A DNA stretch of 64,000 nucleotides from Symsagittifera roscoffensis (lineage: Eukaryota; Xenacoelomorpha; Acoela; Convolutidae). The notes under the pieces were generated by a model that saw only the letters and a list, made by a program, of their open reading frames with translations, was not told the DNA's origin and searched no databases. Numbering within the stretch: position 1 is the first letter of the stretch; the number at the start of each line of letters is the position of its first letter. The DNA lies in NCBI RefSeq assembly GCF_963678635.1, contig NC_087064.1, forward strand, positions 47,101,346 to 47,165,345, in the 5' to 3' direction. Positions 22,157 to 31,983 of this stretch are shown here, piece by piece. The translations under genes were made by a program, and so were the position numbers.

Positions 22157-22561
22157 CTAAGCTGCCCCCTTCTTTTTTGCCATTAATACCCCGCAAGCCC
22201 ACGGTGATTTCGAGTGTTCTATCATGTCATATTCGAGCAACATTTCTATCTCCGCTCGGCACGCTTCCGATTTATGTGGTGTCATTCGTCTTGCACCTTC
22301 CCTATGGGGAACGGCGCCTTCCTCTAATTCGATTTCGTGTTCGACGAAGTTGCAACAACCGATATCCACCTTATGTTGTGAAAATACATCCGCGTTCCGA
22401 TTTAAAACCGCCCGCAATGATTCAAAATTTCCCTTGCCTATTTTCCCTTTTAAGTGTTCTATTTCTGGCAAAACCGGCTTGTCAGATTCTAGTTCATATA
22501 ACGAGGGGCGTTCCGGAAAACTCGAGCAGCTCGACAAGCCGTCGTTCATTTCGGATTTCAT
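22157..22561 (-). pseudogene. Reverse transcriptase N-terminal fingers, copy A
   Basis: Reads SSCSSFPERPSLYELESDKPVLPEIEHLKGKIGKG, LNRNADVFSQHKVDIGCCNFVEHEIELEEGAVPHREGARRMTPHKSEA (the typical gypsy block in front of the RT fingers), then IEMLLEYDMIEHSKSPWACGVLMAKKKG. It ends with a frame change into the next RT frame (QLRFCCDFRYLN lies between). Copy B lacks this part entirely. Confidence 0.85.
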
Positions 22562-22600
22562 TGAATTCAGTTTATGAATAGATTTAAATTCATTAATGTT

Positions 22601-22969
22601 TTAAAAAAATATATCTTTATTGGCATGATAAGGGCAGTCTTTCACACTATATCTCATCAAATTTTGTGTCTCGTCATAGTCGGTCCTCATTGGAAAAGCG
22701 TAACTAAGTTTCTTTCCACACTGGATTGAAACAGTGGTGTCCAGTGTGTTCAATAACACACTGACACACAGTCCGTTTCGAGTTACCGAGAAGCTCCGGC
22801 CTAAAATCACTGAACTTTGACTATTTGGAATCGGTACCAAACAAACCTGTTTACTGTCACTTAACGAATTTAAATTTCTCATTCTAAAAATTGCTAACAC
22901 AGCTTCTCCCGGCTGTAGTTTTACCTTTCTATCTAAAAATATGGGTACCTTGTTTTCATCTGTTAGCAT
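22601..22969 (-). CDS. Protease to RT spacer of Pol, copy A
   Basis: A 122-codon stretch following the protease almost directly: KVPIFLDRKVKLQPGEAVLAIFRMRNLNSL, VCLVPIPNSQSSVILGRSFSVTRNGLCVSVLLNT, GKKLSYAFPM. This beta-rich segment sits between protease and RT in many long gypsy Pol proteins and has no catalytic residues. It overlaps the end of the protease frame by seven bases. Absent from copy B. Confidence 0.65.
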   Translation of the reverse strand: MLTDENKVPIFLDRKVKLQPGEAVLAIFRMRNLNSLSDSKQVCLVPIPNSQSSVILGRSFSVTRNGLCVSVLLNTLDTTVSIQCGKKLSYAFPMRTDYDETQNLMRYSVKDCPYHANKDIFF

Positions 22970-23520
22970 TCTATTAATTGGTTTCTTAACATATTCCGGT
23001 CCGGTTTTCTAATCCTTATTAGACCGTTCAAGTCAATCATCACGTCGAAATTCTTGACAAAATCACTGCCCAAGATGAACTGATCGGAGTCGTCCAAATT
23101 CTGTACCACCAGGAAGCTCATCCAAAGATCCCGTCCTCCCATGTGGAGGAACGTTATTGGTGTCCTTCCGGCTTTGTAAATAGCTCCTCGATTGGCTGCC
23201 GCTAGTCGGAGATTTGTCGGACTTAGGTCTTCCCTCGTGAAGCCCATTCTTTCCCAAGTTTTTATCGGCATCACGCTCACTACCGCTGCTGTGTCCAGGA
23301 GCCCTGTGACTCTGATTTTCTTTCCATTGGTGTCGAGCAGATGTTCAGTCACATCTGCTTCGTATCCAAAATGAACCGCATCTTGCTCCATCATGGCGTC
23401 ATGACCTATCATACGGACTTTAAGTTCTTCTTCACCCAAATAGATTTGCCCTATTTGGTCACTGTCTGTCGTCACGTAGGTCCTAGTGTAGATACTGATC
23501 CCGTCCACGTTCAGCATCAC
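22963..23520 (-). CDS. Aspartic protease (retropepsin), copy A
   Basis: The protease processes Gag-Pol. The active-site block reads VTGLLDTAAVVSVMP (D-T-A in place of the commoner D-T-G/D-S-G, near residues 75-90), followed by LRLAAANRGAIYKAGRTPITFL (flap side) and a FILGSDFVKNFDVMIDL block that matches the I-L-G-x-D second signature. About 185 residues with the N-terminal extension. It is open throughout and could be active. It lies directly after gag and before the spacer. Copy B has lost it by deletion. Confidence 0.85.
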   Translation of the reverse strand: MMLNVDGISIYTRTYVTTDSDQIGQIYLGEEELKVRMIGHDAMMEQDAVHFGYEADVTEHLLDTNGKKIRVTGLLDTAAVVSVMPIKTWERMGFTREDLSPTNLRLAAANRGAIYKAGRTPITFLHMGGRDLWMSFLVVQNLDDSDQFILGSDFVKNFDVMIDLNGLIRIRKPDRNMLRNQLIEC

Positions 23521-23532
23521 TTGATCTTGTCC

Positions 23533-24611
23533 TTATACTTCCAGGTAGCGCCCGTGAAGTTTCTTTATTCGAGGGCCACCCATTGGTAGTAGCGCTCGCA
23601 CAGCTCTTGACTCAGTGTGTGGCTCCACCTGTCTCAGATAATCTGCATATGTATCCAAATGCATTAAAGTGAATTCCGATATTTCAATCAGATTTCTGAT
23701 TACCTGGTGTCCCAGTACCGAGATTGTCGATTGTACTTTACTTCCCTGCGGCACCATACCAAACTTCTGCCCGGAGATCACTTTAATTTCATGCTCAAAC
23801 TACTTGGTGCTTTTGTCTCCTCGACTTCTGATGCCTCGAAGGCGTTCAGCCTTTCCTGAATTTTTTCGTTTTCTAATTCGAGCTTCACCTTTTTGTTTGA
23901 TCTCCTTTGTTACATATTCCTGCTGGACTCTGTTTAGAGCATCCCTCGCGGCTGCCTTATAGTCGATCTTGAAGTCATCCACTGCAGTCGCCGATTCCGG
24001 TTAATATTTCTCTTCCGTTACCGCCTGCATCTTCTTCGTTGCCAGCACTTGCGGTTTTTCTTTTCTGCGTGCCTCCGCCTCACTCAACAAGCGAGCCTTG
24101 CTGGCTTTCACACCCGATAAAGCTTCCTCATGCCTTGGGTGCTTGATGTCTGCTACAGCATCCCAGAATTGTGAACAAGTTACAAAAGAAACACCTTGGG
24201 CCGAATTTCGCAATTACTCCTCTCATGAAATCTTCATGATCGGTCTGACGCATCTTCATCCTCGAGACTGAAGTGTATTGCTTTCATGTCCTGTTTGTAA
24301 GTTGGGCATGCTGGCACATAATGGTCCCTCGAACTGCAATTTGCATAAGAGCGTATCTTGTCCATATCGTCCCTTGGTTTGTACCAGTTATTTCCTTGGT
24401 TTCCTGGTCCATTTTTAAAATTGCCATAATTGTTTTTGTAATATCCCGATCTCGATGGAGGCTTCAGCAAAAGATATTCTTTTGACTTGAGTGTCAACTC
24501 CTCTGGTGTTGGTGCATTGGTTGAGAGTGGTGTGTAATGTGTCGCCAACATTGTTCGAAGCTCATCATTCTTCACACCATCGATGAATTTCGAGGCTACT
24601 GCCAGGTTCAT
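23533..24611 (-). pseudogene. Gag C-terminal region with degenerate zinc knuckle, copy A
   Basis: Frames at 24234-24611, 24001-24213, 23800-23982 and 23533-23781 succeed one another with breaks. The first reads AVASKFIDGVKNDELRTML, then a Gly/Asn-rich basic stretch (SGYYKNNYGNFKNGPG), then YANCSSRDHYVPACP. This is a CCHC knuckle (C-x2-C-x4-H-x4-C) whose first Cys is Tyr. The second reads FWDAVADIKHPRHEEALSGVKASKARLL, a helical Gag-to-protease linker. Nucleocapsid knuckles bind element RNA; this one should be impaired. Confidence 0.75.
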
Positions 24612-24808
24612 CCTTCTGTTCGACTCATCTGGTTAGCTACGCCTTCTCAGCATCTCTAAATTGTCTAGAAACTTGTCTGTTATCTCATCTTTGCGTTGCC
24701 TTTGTTTCTCGAAGCGCATCATTGCTTGGTGTCCAAAACGACTTAACAAGATTTCAAAGATTTTCTCAGCAGTGTCACGCTGGTATTGTCTTTAGGCCTA
24801 CACACAGT

Positions 24809-25102
24809 TTAGGATGTCCCTTCCAAGTTCCTGGTAAGCGCACTGCATTCTTGTCTTTCTGACAAATCCTCTTCTTCAAAATTCAGTTTCATTACCTCTA
24901 TCCAGGTATCAATACAACCATCAGATTCGTCTTTATAGCATCTTGGTTTCTTAAAAACTATTCTGGACTTTTCACTACGTGCATTGGTTCTAGATAACCT
25001 CGTAAGAAATGTTTCCAAAGACTTGTTTAGAGGTTCAAAGGCTGTGGCCATTAATGTAGCGTCTCTTGAATGCCCCGCCTGAGTATCATTGCCCCCTGAC
25101 AA
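24809..25102 (-). pseudogene. Gag capsid-type segment, copy A
   Basis: Reads KPRCYKDESDGCIDTWIEVMKLNFEEEDLSERQECSALTRNLEGTS, the pattern of a gypsy Gag capsid helix bundle (a G-C-I-D-T-W-I helix, then an S-x-x-Q-x-x-x-x-L-x-x-x-L-E-G helix). It breaks at the end; the following part (24612-24808) is recognisably Gag (LLSRFG-like and IDKFLDNLEMLRR-like residues in other frames) but shifted. Confidence 0.7.
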
Positions 25103-26715
25103 GGGCTCTGCATTTTTTTTCCTGCCTTGGTCACTGGGATTGTTTCTTCCTTGACTCGCATGACTCTTGTTCCTGGAATCGCATCTCCCAGTCGCATGTG
25201 CATCTTGCGTCGGTCGTTCGTTTGATGTCTGTCTGTTGCTACTTGAACTTCCTCTGATGTCTGGGCCCCTGTTCTATTATCCCGTATGGCATAGCCCGAT
25301 GAACTGCCCCTTCCTCTACTGGATCCATATGTCCTTCTCTTGTTCTGCTGCTCATTGAAGTTCACCCTCGGCTCCCTATTAGGTTCTCCTGAGTTCGATT
25401 CCCCATTTTTTGATCCACTCCTGCTGCCTAGTAGCTCATCCAACCTATACATGATAGCCTGAGTTCGCCTCTCCATCATCGCATCTGTCCTAGTGTCAAG
25501 AGTCCCAAGAGTCTGCTCTTGTTGAATCCTCAACTTCTCCATGTCGTCTCTCAATCTTAACTCTCTTTGGTCAGCCTCCCTAGTCAACCGCGACACGTTC
25601 TTCGCTAGGTGTTCATCCGTTCTCTCCTTCAAGCGTTTTTCGCTTCTGCTAGCTTCTTGTCTGTTGCGGTTGATCTCTTTCCGCAGACTTTCTCTCTAGT
25701 GGACTGCCCATTCCAGTTCACTCATTCTTATGGAAATCTGTTCATTCTGTTCTCCTATACTGCCCACTATGTTGGTCAAGGCTTCTTCAATTGATGCTCC
25801 GTTTTCCACTAATGGCGTCACAAGTGGCGGTGTCACCCTGTCGATTTCAGTTAGCTTGTTGCTGGTCGATATTCGGGCTTTGATTCTCTGCCTCGATGTC
25901 TTTTCACTATCCACCTCTGGATCCGCCGGTGCGTTGCTTAGCCCTGTTCCTACTCTCCCCAGTTTGCATTTCCGAGTTCGTCATATTCACAAAGTCTCCA
26001 GACTGGCCTGATCCCTTTTTTTGGTCTTCCTTATTGTCCCCACCACACCAAATTGGTCCATGGTACCAGTCTCTCTTTCGGTGTATGCGTCATTCTCCTG
26101 ATTCGAGCTATTGAGGCTGACTTGAGATCCAAAGTCATCTTGCGCGTCATTGTCCTCTTCTTCTTCCTGGGCTTCTGCTTCATCGCCTGTACTCGTTCCC
26201 ATAGTAAATGGAAAGAAGTTTCCTAAAGTGTTCTTCACTCTTTCTGAAAACGACGAGGACGTTGCCGCTTTTTCCGTCACGCCAACCATCATGGTGTTGT
26301 CTGTGGGTGATCTCGTAGTCGCCAAGTTTTCGGTAGAGATAACGGACAGTTCAGATATCTCTTCTCGGTCCAGGGTCCCGGTGGAAGTGGCAAAGTCTTG
26401 GCCTTGTTCTACCGGAGTAGATTCACTCGTCAATCTTCTGTTTCCGCTCCCTTCCGGTCCATGTCCCTCCTGAGTATCATCCATGGCAGGGTCCGAATGC
26501 GCCTCTACCTCCAACCTTGCCTTTTGTCCTTCACAGGACTTTTGACTCCTGGTTTCAACCATAATGCCTGAAGTTCTCTTCGCATTGTCGGTCCGGGATT
26601 GTGTGATCTTTTGCACAAAAGGGTCGTTCGTTGCTTCTCTCTGTTTTCCTGGTATGAACTTCCTGGAGCTATCGCCTAGCTTAGGTATCCTTGACTTGTC
26701 TAGACTCATTTTCAA
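25051..26715 (-). pseudogene. Gag N-terminal region, copy A
   Basis: The likely start is MKMSLDKSRIPKLGDSSRKFIPGKQ at 26715; copy B starts the same way (MRMSLDKSRIPKRG at 59241). Three frames follow in order: 25987-26715 (Ser/Thr/Glu-rich, low complexity, with an acidic EAEAQEEEEDNDAQDD run), 25696-25914 (VTPPLVTPLVENGASIEEALTNIVGSIGEQNEQISIRMSELE, coil-like) and 25051-25632 (KERTDEHLAKNVSRLTREADQRELRLRDDMEKLRIQQEQTL, a clear coiled coil, then an Arg/Gly/Ser-rich tail). Long disordered and coiled-coil leads before capsid occur in large gypsy Gags. Frame changes separate the parts. Confidence 0.65.
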
Positions 26716-27446
26716 TTTATCACTTCTTACTGCCTATACACTCAATTCGATTGCAAGTGTCCTTATAGTCTGACTACTGATAATAATAACACAACACAAT
26801 GAAATCCAAAAGTTTCACTTAAATAGTGACCACGAAACCTTGTATAATATCACAGTACAGCGTGTATACAATTTTTTCACAATAATCGATTATTAGTTGT
26901 AAAATATGAAGCTAGCACAGTCTGATGATATCAACCTATCTAAAAAATAGTGTTCGCACTACCCAATCAAGCACAAATAATGTTGAGTTAAAATCAAAAA
27001 TGAAGAAAAAATAAGAATATTTTCAATGAAAAACGTATGTGTTTTGTACTTTAGTCAGTCTCAATATAATAGTCGAACTTGTTTCTAAAGAAAGAGCTTT
27101 ACCTGCTCGGTCCCGCACCAGACAGACAAAACTTGAAGGCAGTAATTTGGGCGTCTGTTGCACCCACCGAATCCTGTGTTACCTATCTGCCTTCGGATTG
27201 CCCGCGCTAGACCTACTAAAATCATGAAGGCAATCACTTTCCCATAAAACATTTGGATTTCAATCCACACAAATCAGTTGCACTTTCTTTTTCGTTTTAG
27301 ACTTACTGTCGTGAATATCAGAGCTTAGACCTGTTTTGTTTTGGTCTCGTCTTTTATTAAAAGGCAAGTTACCAGTGCAGTCACTGGTTCCTAGCCTGTC
27401 TCTTAATAACCTAATACCTTTCACTATTATCTTTTCTTGGCAAAAA

Positions 27447-27985
27447 CAGGACCCCTCCGGATTGGCAAAAACAATACCCCTCTGGATTGGCAGAAACAAG
27501 ACCCCTCCGGATTGGCAAAAACAGGACCCTCCGGATTGGCAATAACAGTACCCCTCCGGATTGGCAAAATAGTACCCCTCCGGATTGCCAAAATTAGTAC
27601 CCCTCCGGATTGGCAAAAACAGGCCCCCTCCGGATTGGCAAAATTGGGACCCTTCCGGATTGGCAAAAACAGGACCCCTCCGGATTGGCAAAAACAGGCT
27701 CCCTCCGGATTGGCAAAAATAAGACCCTTCCAGATTGGGAAAATTGGCACCCTTCCGGATTGGCAAAATTGGGACCCCTCCGGATTGGCAAAAACAGGAC
27801 CCCTCCGGATTGGCAAAATTGGGACCCTTCCGGATGGGCAAAAATAGTACCCCTCCGGATTGGCAAAAACAGGACCACTCCGGATTGGCAAAATGGGACC
27901 CTTCCGGATTGGGAAAATAAGGACCCTTCCGGATTGGCAAAATTGGGACCCTTCCGGGTTGGGACCCCTCCGGATTTGTAAAAAT
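27447..27985. repeat. Minisatellite of ~25-base units (acccctccggattggcaaaa)
   Basis: About 22 imperfect units. Each contains the core (c)cctccggattgg with the palindrome tccgga, followed by caaaa and a variable spacer (acagg, attgggg, tagta). Two main unit types alternate irregularly. The unit is not a multiple of three, so all frames stay open without coding. A shorter version (about 10 units, more diverged) is at the same leader position in copy B. Confidence 0.9.
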
Positions 27986-29127
27986 AGCTTTTCAGAGACT
28001 TCCAAAATTTTCAGCCGACACCCTTCCGGATGCGTTCTCCGATGTTATTGTGCTGTTTGACCTAACTAGGAAGGGTGTATTTTCTTTCCCTAGACCCTTC
28101 CGGATCGAAGCTAAGCCTCTTATTTGACAATTCACCTTAACTGTGAAGGGTCTTATCACTAGCCTAGTTTCGACTCGACTATGGTTTTCTGGTTCCCTTA
28201 GCCTTCCCTTTTTGTCTAGAACAGCGTAAAATTACCTTATTCCACCATTGTTACCCTTTGGTAGAGATGTAAGGGCTTTCCAAAAAAATTTTAGAAAACG
28301 TGAAGGGTCTACCTTCCCGAATTAGTGAACTTGCTCAAAACAATTTTTCACGCCTACTCTTTAGTAATTTCAACTAATTTCTGATCTAATGGTACCAGGA
28401 TCAACTGAATCTGTACAGTAGTTTCAAAGTTATTAACCAAAACGTCTTTTTTCTAAAATCAAAAAATTTTCTCTCTTATAGGTTCCGCCTATCTTTTTTT
28501 TCGCAATTCTGTTCTTTTCGATCTAAAAATTATTGATCCGAGCTCAGAAGGCATATACTCTTCTAGTTTAATGCAAAAAAAAAACGATCTAAAACGTTCC
28601 AGCTGAAAAAAATTGTTAAAAACAATGCTGTTTGGACCCATCCGGATTGATGAATCCACTAAATCAAACACGTTAAGTTCGATTTCTCTGTAACCCGGAA
28701 GATTATCGGCAAACGGGTTTTAAAACCTTTCGATTCACTAGTGAACGTTGTCCGAACAACAGTTTTTACTGTCCTAACTTAAAACTTTCAAAATTTTTTT
28801 TTTAATAGCGTTTCGTTTTTTCAAAAGTCAAGAAAATTCGGTTTTTGTTACCCAATTAGTTCCAACCACTTCCGAACTAAGCTCAACCAGTTCTACCTAT
28901 TATTCTACTACAATTACGATGTAACTCACGAATTTAGTGCTTTTTTCTTTTTCAAAAAATATCGATATCTCAAAAACCGCGATTCGTGGGGGGGATCAAA
29001 CTATTGCTATTTTGACCCTAAAAACCGGTCTGCTTAGTGTTTTTTTTAACTGAAAACGGTATAGGAGCATTAATACAGTTTGTATAAATAATAACAGTAG
29101 TAATACTATACCTCTCCGGTTTTGTTC

Positions 29128-29160
29128 AATCTCCGAATTAAGGTGCTTAACTCGGAAATT
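29128..29160. other. Leader hairpin, copy A
   Basis: Arms at 29128-29142 and 29146-29160 separated by the 3-base loop gtg. Thirteen of fifteen positions pair. The same hairpin is perfect in copy B (61409-61441). It lies about 0.7 kb inside the LTR/leader boundary, in the part of the RNA where packaging or dimer signals are usual in retroelements (inference). Confidence 0.6.
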
Positions 29161-29850
29161 CGCTGTTCGGTGAAGGGTCACTATAGTGTAGTCACAGTCG
29201 AGACCTCCACAGAGTAATATCTTACTTTTTGTACCAAAAGGGATACCAAACTTTTAACGATACCCAACAGTCGATTGTTGTTCTCCTTGAGCCCCTTCTT
29301 GTCGCTCCTTGAACTGCTTGCCGGATCAGTCTTCTTCACTAACCCCGAGACCCTTCCGGATTGAGCGCAAATTATCATTGACGTGCTTAAATACTCAAAT
29401 AACCCTACAGTACAAGCACCACAAACGGGCCACAAAATTGATATAAATGCCTGTAACAACAATATATCTAACAACAACAAACGAGAGGGTCGGATCACAT
29501 CTCGTCTGGGGTGATGATTTCTACTGATTTTATACTTTTTTACTGTTTTTGGTTTTTTCGGTTTTTTTTGTTTTTTGTTTTTCTTAGGTACTATACTACT
29601 TTTTGTTTGGTTTCTTGTATATCTTTATGTGTTTTTAGTCACGTACCTTTCAGGAAATGACAGGACCGCGAATCACCCCACTCTTCCTGGTTCGTGAATT
29701 TTCGGTCTTAACTGGGTTAAAAAGCTATTAACGGGAATCCGGAAGGCTTCCGCGTTCCGAACTGCCCTTCCGCCCCGAGTGCTCGTTAACGGTTCTTCCG
29801 GTCAAGATGTTAAAGAGAAATAACACCCAGGAGCGCAATAAAAACATCTA

Positions 29851-30778
29851 TGTAACATTCGCCCGGAAGTACATATCGATGGAAAATAAAGCTAGGTTCT
29901 AAAGCGACTGGCCAGCGTCTAAACACAGCTCTACATGGTTTTCACCGTCTCTGCCAAAGCCAGTTCTTTTGGTGGTTTTCCTAACATCGGGTCGACAAAA
30001 ACGTTACTGTTTCCGGCTTTGGTCAAAACACTCAAATTAACCTAATTATATGCAAAACTAGTGAGCTCATGGCTGTGTCTCAGTATCCCAAGACCACGAG
30101 GTCACTCCTAAGGACAGGGCTACTACTATTTAATATATTACGATTGTTTTTGCTCAGTAGACAAAGATCATCATCTCCATCGAAGGTGGATCAACTCTTT
30201 ACCTCACTCCTAACTTCTCATTCTCTAAAATTGAATCGTGATGTTAATTAAATTCAACTCAGGACATGATCAGGAAGCTAAAAATTTATATATAAAACAG
30301 TTTGAGTCCTGGGCCCGAGACCCCTCCGGATTCTGGAATCCGGGGAAATAGCACTCCTATATATTTCCGGAAGGCTAGACACGCCGTCCCAACACCCTTC
30401 CGTTTTCTCGGGTTCTACGTTGTAACGATTGTAGCAGCACAATCATTAAAACTCGGAATGGTTCCTGCCAAATTCCAATCACAGTTTCAATCTGTTGTCG
30501 TTTTCTCGAAGATGTTTTCACTGCAACTATTGTTGTTCTGTTTAGCCGTTTCAGTGTGCGCGAAATATAAAAAGGTTACGTGTCGTTCACATCCAAATCG
30601 AAATTTTAAAAATTAGCATGTCTGTTAAAACTAACCCTTCCCGATTCGTCTAACCGTTCCAATAACGTCGCTAATCCGTTAAAACCATCAATCTTCCAGG
30701 TCAGATGTTCTTTTTCTGGTCAATAAAAAAAATTCGAATGCGAAACTGTATTTTCGTACATTCTGGTGGAATGTCACA
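29851..30778 (-). repeat. 5' LTR of copy A (truncated)
   Basis: Starts TGTAAC at 29851 like the other three LTR copies and matches 9956-10860 and 33721-34620 until 30778, where it changes abruptly to a fragment of another retroelement. The promoter-proximal outer end is therefore missing or displaced. Confidence 0.75.
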
Positions 30779-31498
30779 GATCCAAGCGTTCTCATGGCTG
30801 CTTTCTTGATATGTTGACCGTTTATCTGATCAAATATCAATGAATGTAAAGGAATTGTTTTAATTTGACACTGTTGTAATATAGTTCTCATCATTTGGTT
30901 CAGAAGGTAGGTGCTACTCTATAAGAGTCTGCTCTTCTGTCTGACCTTTAACGATCTCGTCGAGCGAAAGAACGCCTTTGGATGTGTCCGTTAATTTGTT
31001 ATTGCGCTTGATATTTTACCAGTATTCATTAAATTATTGAACTGTTGTGCTTCAGTTTCAGTTTTTTTTCTACTTCTTTTTGTCAAGGGCATTTGCAGCG
31101 CCTTCTCTTCGTTATATAAGCCATCCAGGTATCCGTCTTGCCATTGCCTAAGTCACCTTGATATTGTCTTGGATAAAGATCCATCATTATCGGACTTTGC
31201 TTTGCACAGTAGTAAGTAAGAAAATATCATTGCTGCGTGCATTGCGAAGGCTATTTCGTTGTTTTCTATTAAGCTGTTCAGTGTTCTATTGAGGGTTTCA
31301 ATGAAATTGTAACCAATTTTATTTTTTGATAAGATCATGAAGACTGGTTTCCAGTGGACCACTTCGGAGTATATTTTCCTTGTGGTTTCTATGAGTTCAG
31401 GACAGGGGTTTGACCCTGAGTCTTGTGTTATTCTAGTTTCTAGAGTGGAGGGTTCTCTTGAGTTTATTGTTCCATATCCCTCGTTTTTTCGACACTAA
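30779..31498 (-). pseudogene. Fragment of another retroelement ORF (pre-RT region)
   Basis: The minus strand from about 31490 reads TLETRITQDSGSNPCPELIETTRKIYSEVVHWKPVFMILSKNKIGYNFIETLNRTLNSL, then AAMIFSYLLLCKAKSDNDGSLSKTISR, TGA, then LRQWQDGYLDGLYNEEKALQM. After frame changes it reads IPLHSLIFDQINGQHIKKAAMRTLGS and stops at the LTR junction. The LLLC-K-x-K-S...S-x-x-I-S-R, W-x-x-G and F-D-Q-I...I-x-x-A-A-x-R-T-x-G-S pattern is one I associate with the region just in front of RT in a retroelement family common in invertebrate genomes; I cannot name the family securely. The RT itself is missing. Confidence 0.5.
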
Positions 31499-31824
31499 GG
31501 CCTTTCTGGTTATTTTTATCGTGCATTCGGAAGAAGTAACATCTACAACGTAAAAATGTAGAAGATGGTTTGACTTTCTCTCGCTGTCTCAACTTATCAT
31601 GCTTCGGAAGAAAATTTTTAAACGGCGTTGAATTGCAACGCTCAGTGCATTCCAGTAGCTTACACGGCTAATCAGAGAATTAAATATTTCAAGAACCCAG
31701 GGCCCCGCTCCAACCTTTCCTGGGAGATAACGTCATTATCTTCCCAAATTCTTGGACCGGGATTGGTGGATCGCTTCGGAACCTTCCGTAGAACCTTCCT
31801 TTTCCACTTGATCGGGAAGCTTAC
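31499..31824. other. No gene recognised between two retroelement fragments
   Basis: Short AT-rich sequence with no recognisable coding similarity. It may be the 5' part of the fragment at 30779-31498 or the flank of the LINE whose microsatellite tail begins at 31825. Confidence 0.4.
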
Positions 31825-31835
31825 ACTACTACTAC

Positions 31836-31917
<82 letters not shown>

Positions 31918-31918
31918 T
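31825..31918. repeat. (TAG)n/(TAC)n microsatellite
   Basis: About 90 bases of gta/tag triplets on the plus strand, preceded by a short inverted actact stretch and interrupted by one gaa. On the minus strand it follows the RT-coding end of the LINE at 31984, the position of the microsatellite-like tail of CR1/Jockey-type LINEs. Confidence 0.9.
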
Positions 31919-31983
31919 GAGGCTTCTGGGAAGTCACGCTTCCCAAGGGTTTATGAGTCCCGTCATTTTCATGTTTTCATCAA

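Larger units (their letters stand above)
26716..29850 (-). other. 5' leader of copy A between LTR and gag
   Basis: About 3.1 kb with no credible gene, homologous to 59242-62215. It holds the minisatellite (27447-27985), a hairpin (29128-29160) and many isolated copies of words such as cccttccggat and gaagggt. Minus-strand open frames here are by-products of the minisatellite. Immediately beside the LTR (29830-29850) I could not identify a convincing tRNA primer site; a tgg occurs about 22 bases in on the minus strand, and I do not assign it. Confidence 0.7.
9956..30778 (-). mobile_element. Giant Ty3/gypsy-type LTR retrotransposon, copy A (internally deleted)
   Basis: Reading down the minus strand: 5' LTR (29851-30778, cut off), leader, gag, protease, RT, RNase H, integrase, Pol tail, macrodomain, ORF3 with SGNH hydrolase, a remnant of ORF6, and the 3' LTR starting at 9956. 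The Pol domain order PR-RT-RH-IN and the sequence style place it in Ty3/gypsy. ORF4, ORF5 and most of ORF6 are missing: the end of ORF3 (near 13600) joins directly to the last part of ORF6. An extra rearranged duplicate occupies 11216-12860. Many nonsense and frameshift changes make the copy inactive. Copy B (33721-63112) is the same family. Confidence 0.85.

Noticed and set aside
27260-28005. Long repetitive reading frames over the minisatellite (PIRKGP.FANPEGS-type protein)
   Set aside because: The repeat unit is about 25 bases and stop-poor in all frames, so open frames on both strands are a by-product. The equivalent region of copy B is not open.
29830-29850. A tRNA primer-binding site directly next to the 5' LTR
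   Set aside because: The minus-strand sequence after the LTR starts tagatgttttta, not tgg; the nearest tgg is about 22 bases in, and I cannot match it to a tRNA 3' end with confidence.
31825-31918. Poly-Val coding stretch over the gta repeat
   Set aside because: A microsatellite; the apparent protein has no conserved surroundings.
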